From Oscillospiraceae bacterium (GTDB lineage: Bacteria; Bacillota_A; Clostridia; Oscillospirales; Oscillospiraceae): a stretch of 24,272 nucleotides of DNA. Of the stretch, positions 22,301 to 24,272 are shown piece after piece (the first letter of the stretch is position 1; the number at the start of each line of letters is the position of its first letter). Under the pieces are notes generated by a model. It was not told the DNA's origin. It worked only from the letters and a program-made list of their open reading frames with translations, and searched no databases. The DNA lies in the NCBI GenBank assembly GCA_017539885.1, contig JAFYCC010000010.1:1-24272 (forward strand), written 5' to 3'. The position numbers and the translations under genes were made by a program.

Positions 22301-22645
22301 ATGGCGTTCCTGTTCTTGCTCGGAGCGATCTACTGCCTGATCATGGCGATCAGACGCTTTTCGGGCGCACGTGTGCCTTATTATATTGAAAAGGATCCGG
22401 ACGTTACGGACGAGCAGAAGAAGGAATGGAGCCGCTTTAACGGATATTCGCTTCTGTTTTGGGCAGGCTTCGCCCTGATGTTCGCCACGGAGCTGTTTTT
22501 CGGCTGGTGGCCGTTCTATATCCCGATGGCGCTGTGCGCGGCGGGCGGCGTGTTCATGTCCCTGCGCGGCTCCAGCGAGCTGCGCAAACAGCCGCAGCAG
22601 GGTTTCCGGCAGGGAAAAGGCGGCGGCAAGAAAAAGAAAAAATGA
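22301..22645 (+). CDS. Small membrane protein of unknown function (114 aa)
   Basis: Three hydrophobic segments are visible, at about 1-17 (AFLFLLGAIYCLIMAI), 49-67 (YSLLFWAGFALMFATELFF) and 69-88 (WWPFYIPMALCAAGGVFMSL). A charged loop with DPDVTDEQKKEWSRFNGY lies between the first two. The C-terminus is strongly basic and ends GGGKKKKK, which should be cytoplasmic. I do not recognise a named family. GGAGG at 22289-22293, 7 bases upstream, supports ATG 22301. It has its own promoter and terminator, so it is a single-gene unit. Confidence 0.8.
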   Translation: MAFLFLLGAIYCLIMAIRRFSGARVPYYIEKDPDVTDEQKKEWSRFNGYSLLFWAGFALMFATELFFGWWPFYIPMALCAAGGVFMSLRGSSELRKQPQQGFRQGKGGGKKKKK

Positions 22646-22649
22646 CCGG

Positions 22650-22703
22650 ATACGGCCGGGAGCGGCGCCGCCAGAGGCGGTACTCCCGAGCCGTATGTCT
22701 TTT
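22650..22703 (+). terminator. Terminator after the small membrane protein gene
   Basis: ATACGGC-CGGGAG pairs with CTCCCG-a-GCCGTAT around a 20-nt GC-rich loop, followed by GTCTTTTCTG. Confidence 0.7.
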
Positions 22704-22747
22704 CTGAAGACATTACAGCTGAAGAGAATGAGAGGGAAGGCAAGATC

Positions 22748-23197
22748 GTGGACAGGACAGAGCGTGCGGAACTCACCGTTCTTTGCCTGATCGAAGACGG
22801 AGACAGGATCCTGCTGCAGAACCGGACCGGAGAGGACTGGAAAGGCTACGCGCTTCCCGGCGGACACGTGGAGCGCGGGGAATCCTTCGTCGACGCTGTC
22901 GTACGGGAGATCAGAGAAGAGACCGGGCTGGAGATCGCGGACCCGAGACTCGTGGGCGTCAAGCAGTTTCCGATCGAAAACGGCAGATACGTCGTGCTGC
23001 TTTTCAAGGCGACGAAGTGGTCGGGCAGGCTCGTGTCCTCCGCGGAAGGAAGCGTGGAGTGGATCCCCTACGACGCGCTTTCAGGGATCCACACGGTCGC
23101 GGATTTTCAGGAACTGCTGCAGGTGATGAACTCGCCTGAACTGACCGAGTTCCAGTATCTGGTCTCCGGAGAGAAATGGGAGGTTTCCCTGCACTGA
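22748..23197 (+). CDS. Nudix hydrolase (MutT / 8-oxo-dGTP diphosphatase-like)
   Basis: A 149-residue Nudix protein. The complete Nudix box runs from Gly39 to Gly60 (GHVERGES then REIREETG), with Glu45, Arg53, Glu54, Glu57 and Glu58 all in register (GX5EX7REUXEEXG), so it should bind Mg2+ and hydrolyse a nucleoside diphosphate-linked substrate. The preceding LLQNRTG..W.GYALPGG stretch is typical of clostridial proteins annotated as 8-oxo-dGTP diphosphatase, but Nudix substrates cannot be assigned from sequence. The start is GTG at 22748, behind AGGGAAGG; no ATG lies at a suitable position in frame. No clear promoter was found between the upstream terminator and this gene. Confidence 0.88.
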   Translation: MDRTERAELTVLCLIEDGDRILLQNRTGEDWKGYALPGGHVERGESFVDAVVREIREETGLEIADPRLVGVKQFPIENGRYVVLLFKATKWSGRLVSSAEGSVEWIPYDALSGIHTVADFQELLQVMNSPELTEFQYLVSGEKWEVSLH

Positions 23198-23341
23198 GAC
23201 GGCTTTCCGGGCCGGCCTGCACGACGGACGCGTGATCCGATTCCCGTGACTGCTGCGGAGTATGACTCCGAGACGCGGATTATGGTGCATTTTGTTGAGC
23301 GAATGCCGATTCCGACTCGTAATTTTGTGCCGTTGCGTGCG

Positions 23342-23370
23342 TTGTGGAAGCGCGCACGCTATGCTATAAT
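23342..23370 (+). promoter_or_regulatory. purF promoter
   Basis: TTGTGG (23342-23347), 17 bp, perfect TATAAT (23365-23370) with extended -10 TGC. The start is predicted near 23377, leaving about 50 nt of leader, too short for a purine riboswitch. Confidence 0.7.
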
Positions 23371-23426
23371 TATATATCAGTAGAGCGTGAACTCCGCTAA
23401 GATTTCTACAGGGAAGTGAGACGTAT

Positions 23427-24272
23427 ATGGCGATTCATGAGGAATGCGGCGTTTTCGGCATTTGGGACAAAAACGGTTCCTGCGCCGAGGAAACCTACTA
23501 TGCGCTGTACGCGCTGCAGCACCGCGGACAGGAGAGCTGCGGCATCGCGACCATAAACGATCGCGAGATGAGCTCCTACCGCTCGCAGGGACTTGTCGGC
23601 GACGTGTTTACGCCGGAGAAGCTCCGCGAGCTGAACGGAACGATGGCCGTCGGCCATGTCCGCTATTCCACTGCCGGCGGGAACAAACAGGAAAACGCGC
23701 AGCCTCTCTCGCTTCGCTATGTCAAGGGTACGCTCGCCCTCGCGCACAACGGCAATCTCGTCAACGCCGCCAGCCTGAAAACGCGCTATGAGTACTCCGG
23801 CGCCATTTTCCACACGACGACGGACTCGGAGATCATCGCTTATGCCATCGCGCAGGAGCGTCTTCGCTGCGGCAGCGTCGAGGAGGCGGTCAACCGCGCG
23901 GTGAAGCATCTGCGCGGCGCGTTCTCCCTGATCGTCATGAGCCCGCAGAAGCTGATCGCCGCGCGCGATCCCTGGGGCTTCCGCCCGCTCTGCATGGGCA
24001 GACGCGGCGGCGCCATCATGTTCGCCTCTGAGAGCTGCGCGCTCGACGCGGTGGGCGCAGAATACGTCCGGGAGATCGATCCCGGCGAGATCGTGATGGT
24101 CTACAACGGCGAGGTGACCTCGATCCGCGACAACTGCCCGCAGGACAACGGACATCTGTGCATTTTCGAATACATCTATTTTGCGCGTCCGGACAGCTTT
24201 ATCTCCGGACAGAGCGTGCACGAGGCGCGCGTGATGGCCGGACGCTATCTGGCCAGACGCAGCCCCGTCGAC
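23427..24272 (+). CDS. purF: Amidophosphoribosyltransferase PurF, N-terminal part (3' end cut by window)
   Basis: The first committed enzyme of purine synthesis, converting PRPP and glutamine to phosphoribosylamine. 282 codons are visible and the frame is open to the right edge. After a six-residue propeptide (MAIHEE), Cys7 in ECGVFGIWD is the N-terminal nucleophile of the class II glutamine amidotransferase domain. The supporting motifs are LQHRGQESCGIA, VGHVRYSTAGG, LAHNGNLVNA, FHTTTDSEII and ARDPWGFRPL. The CIFEYIYFARPDS segment near the right edge holds the first Fe-S ligand cysteine known from the Bacillus-type enzyme, so this is the 4Fe-4S form. The phosphoribosyltransferase domain lies beyond the window. 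ATG 23427 follows a moderate GGGAAGTGAG site. Confidence 0.95.
   Translation, partial: MAIHEECGVFGIWDKNGSCAEETYYALYALQHRGQESCGIATINDREMSSYRSQGLVGDVFTPEKLRELNGTMAVGHVRYSTAGGNKQENAQPLSLRYVKGTLALAHNGNLVNAASLKTRYEYSGAIFHTTTDSEIIAYAIAQERLRCGSVEEAVNRAVKHLRGAFSLIVMSPQKLIAARDPWGFRPLCMGRRGGAIMFASESCALDAVGAEYVREIDPGEIVMVYNGEVTSIRDNCPQDNGHLCIFEYIYFARPDSFISGQSVHEARVMAGRYLARRSPVD

Noticed and set aside
23371..23426. A purine riboswitch before purF
   Set aside because: About 50 nt of leader without a three-way junction or recognisable conserved loops.
1..24272. tRNA, rRNA, CRISPR arrays, insertion sequences, phage genes or defence systems
   Set aside because: No cloverleaf, spaced repeat array, transposase or integrase motif was seen on either strand.

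Overview
The window is dense, high-GC, Gram-positive DNA. Strong GGAGG ribosome binding sites, sigma-A type promoters with 17-bp spacers and anaerobe enzymes (a dehydratase-activase system, a corrinoid protein) point to an anaerobic member of class Clostridia, possibly an uncultivated gut or rumen lineage. Lipoprotein signals, SLH domains and NlpC/P60 fit this. Family assignments come from recognised motifs. No database search was run.

Layout. 1-739 is the end of an S-layer-anchored protein. 798-2494 (minus) is a FAD-dependent oxidoreductase followed by a tiny Cys-rich ORF. 2687-8530 (plus) is a tight housekeeping cluster: uppP, an FtsK/SpoIIIE translocase, mrnC and rqcH, the last three overlapping, closed by a strong terminator. 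8605-9105 (minus) is a GNAT acetyltransferase with a perfect consensus promoter. 9367-11719 is a polar amino-acid ABC importer (binding lipoprotein, permease, ATPase). A second, separately transcribed lipoprotein (11834-12616) follows; its family-3 binding-protein fold appears circularly permuted.

12662-14211 looks like a small metal-linked module. It holds a 79-aa His-rich protein (minus), an orphan corrinoid protein with codon use typical of high expression (plus), and a CsoR/RcnR-type sensor with a His-rich N-terminus and an InrS-like H-C-H-C metal fingerprint. Nearly the same GC-tract element overlaps the -35 box of both the His-rich gene and the sensor gene, so the sensor probably represses both. 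14339-18566 encodes a two-gene version of the long 2-hydroxyacyl-CoA dehydratase activase-related protein (double ASKHA plus DUF2229, then an HgdB-like part). It sits behind a terminator-like hairpin that any incoming transcript must cross.

18734-22160 (minus) carries an SH3/NlpC-P60 cell-wall hydrolase, a 97-aa conserved protein of unknown function with an unusually ornate promoter, and recG. 22301-24272 (plus) carries a small membrane protein, a Nudix hydrolase and the start of purF, which runs off the right edge.

The best candidates for something new are the circularly permuted binding protein and the nickel/cobalt-like sensor regulon beside the corrinoid gene. No tRNA, rRNA, CRISPR array, insertion sequence or phage gene was seen. 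No gene-free gap exceeds about 270 bp.
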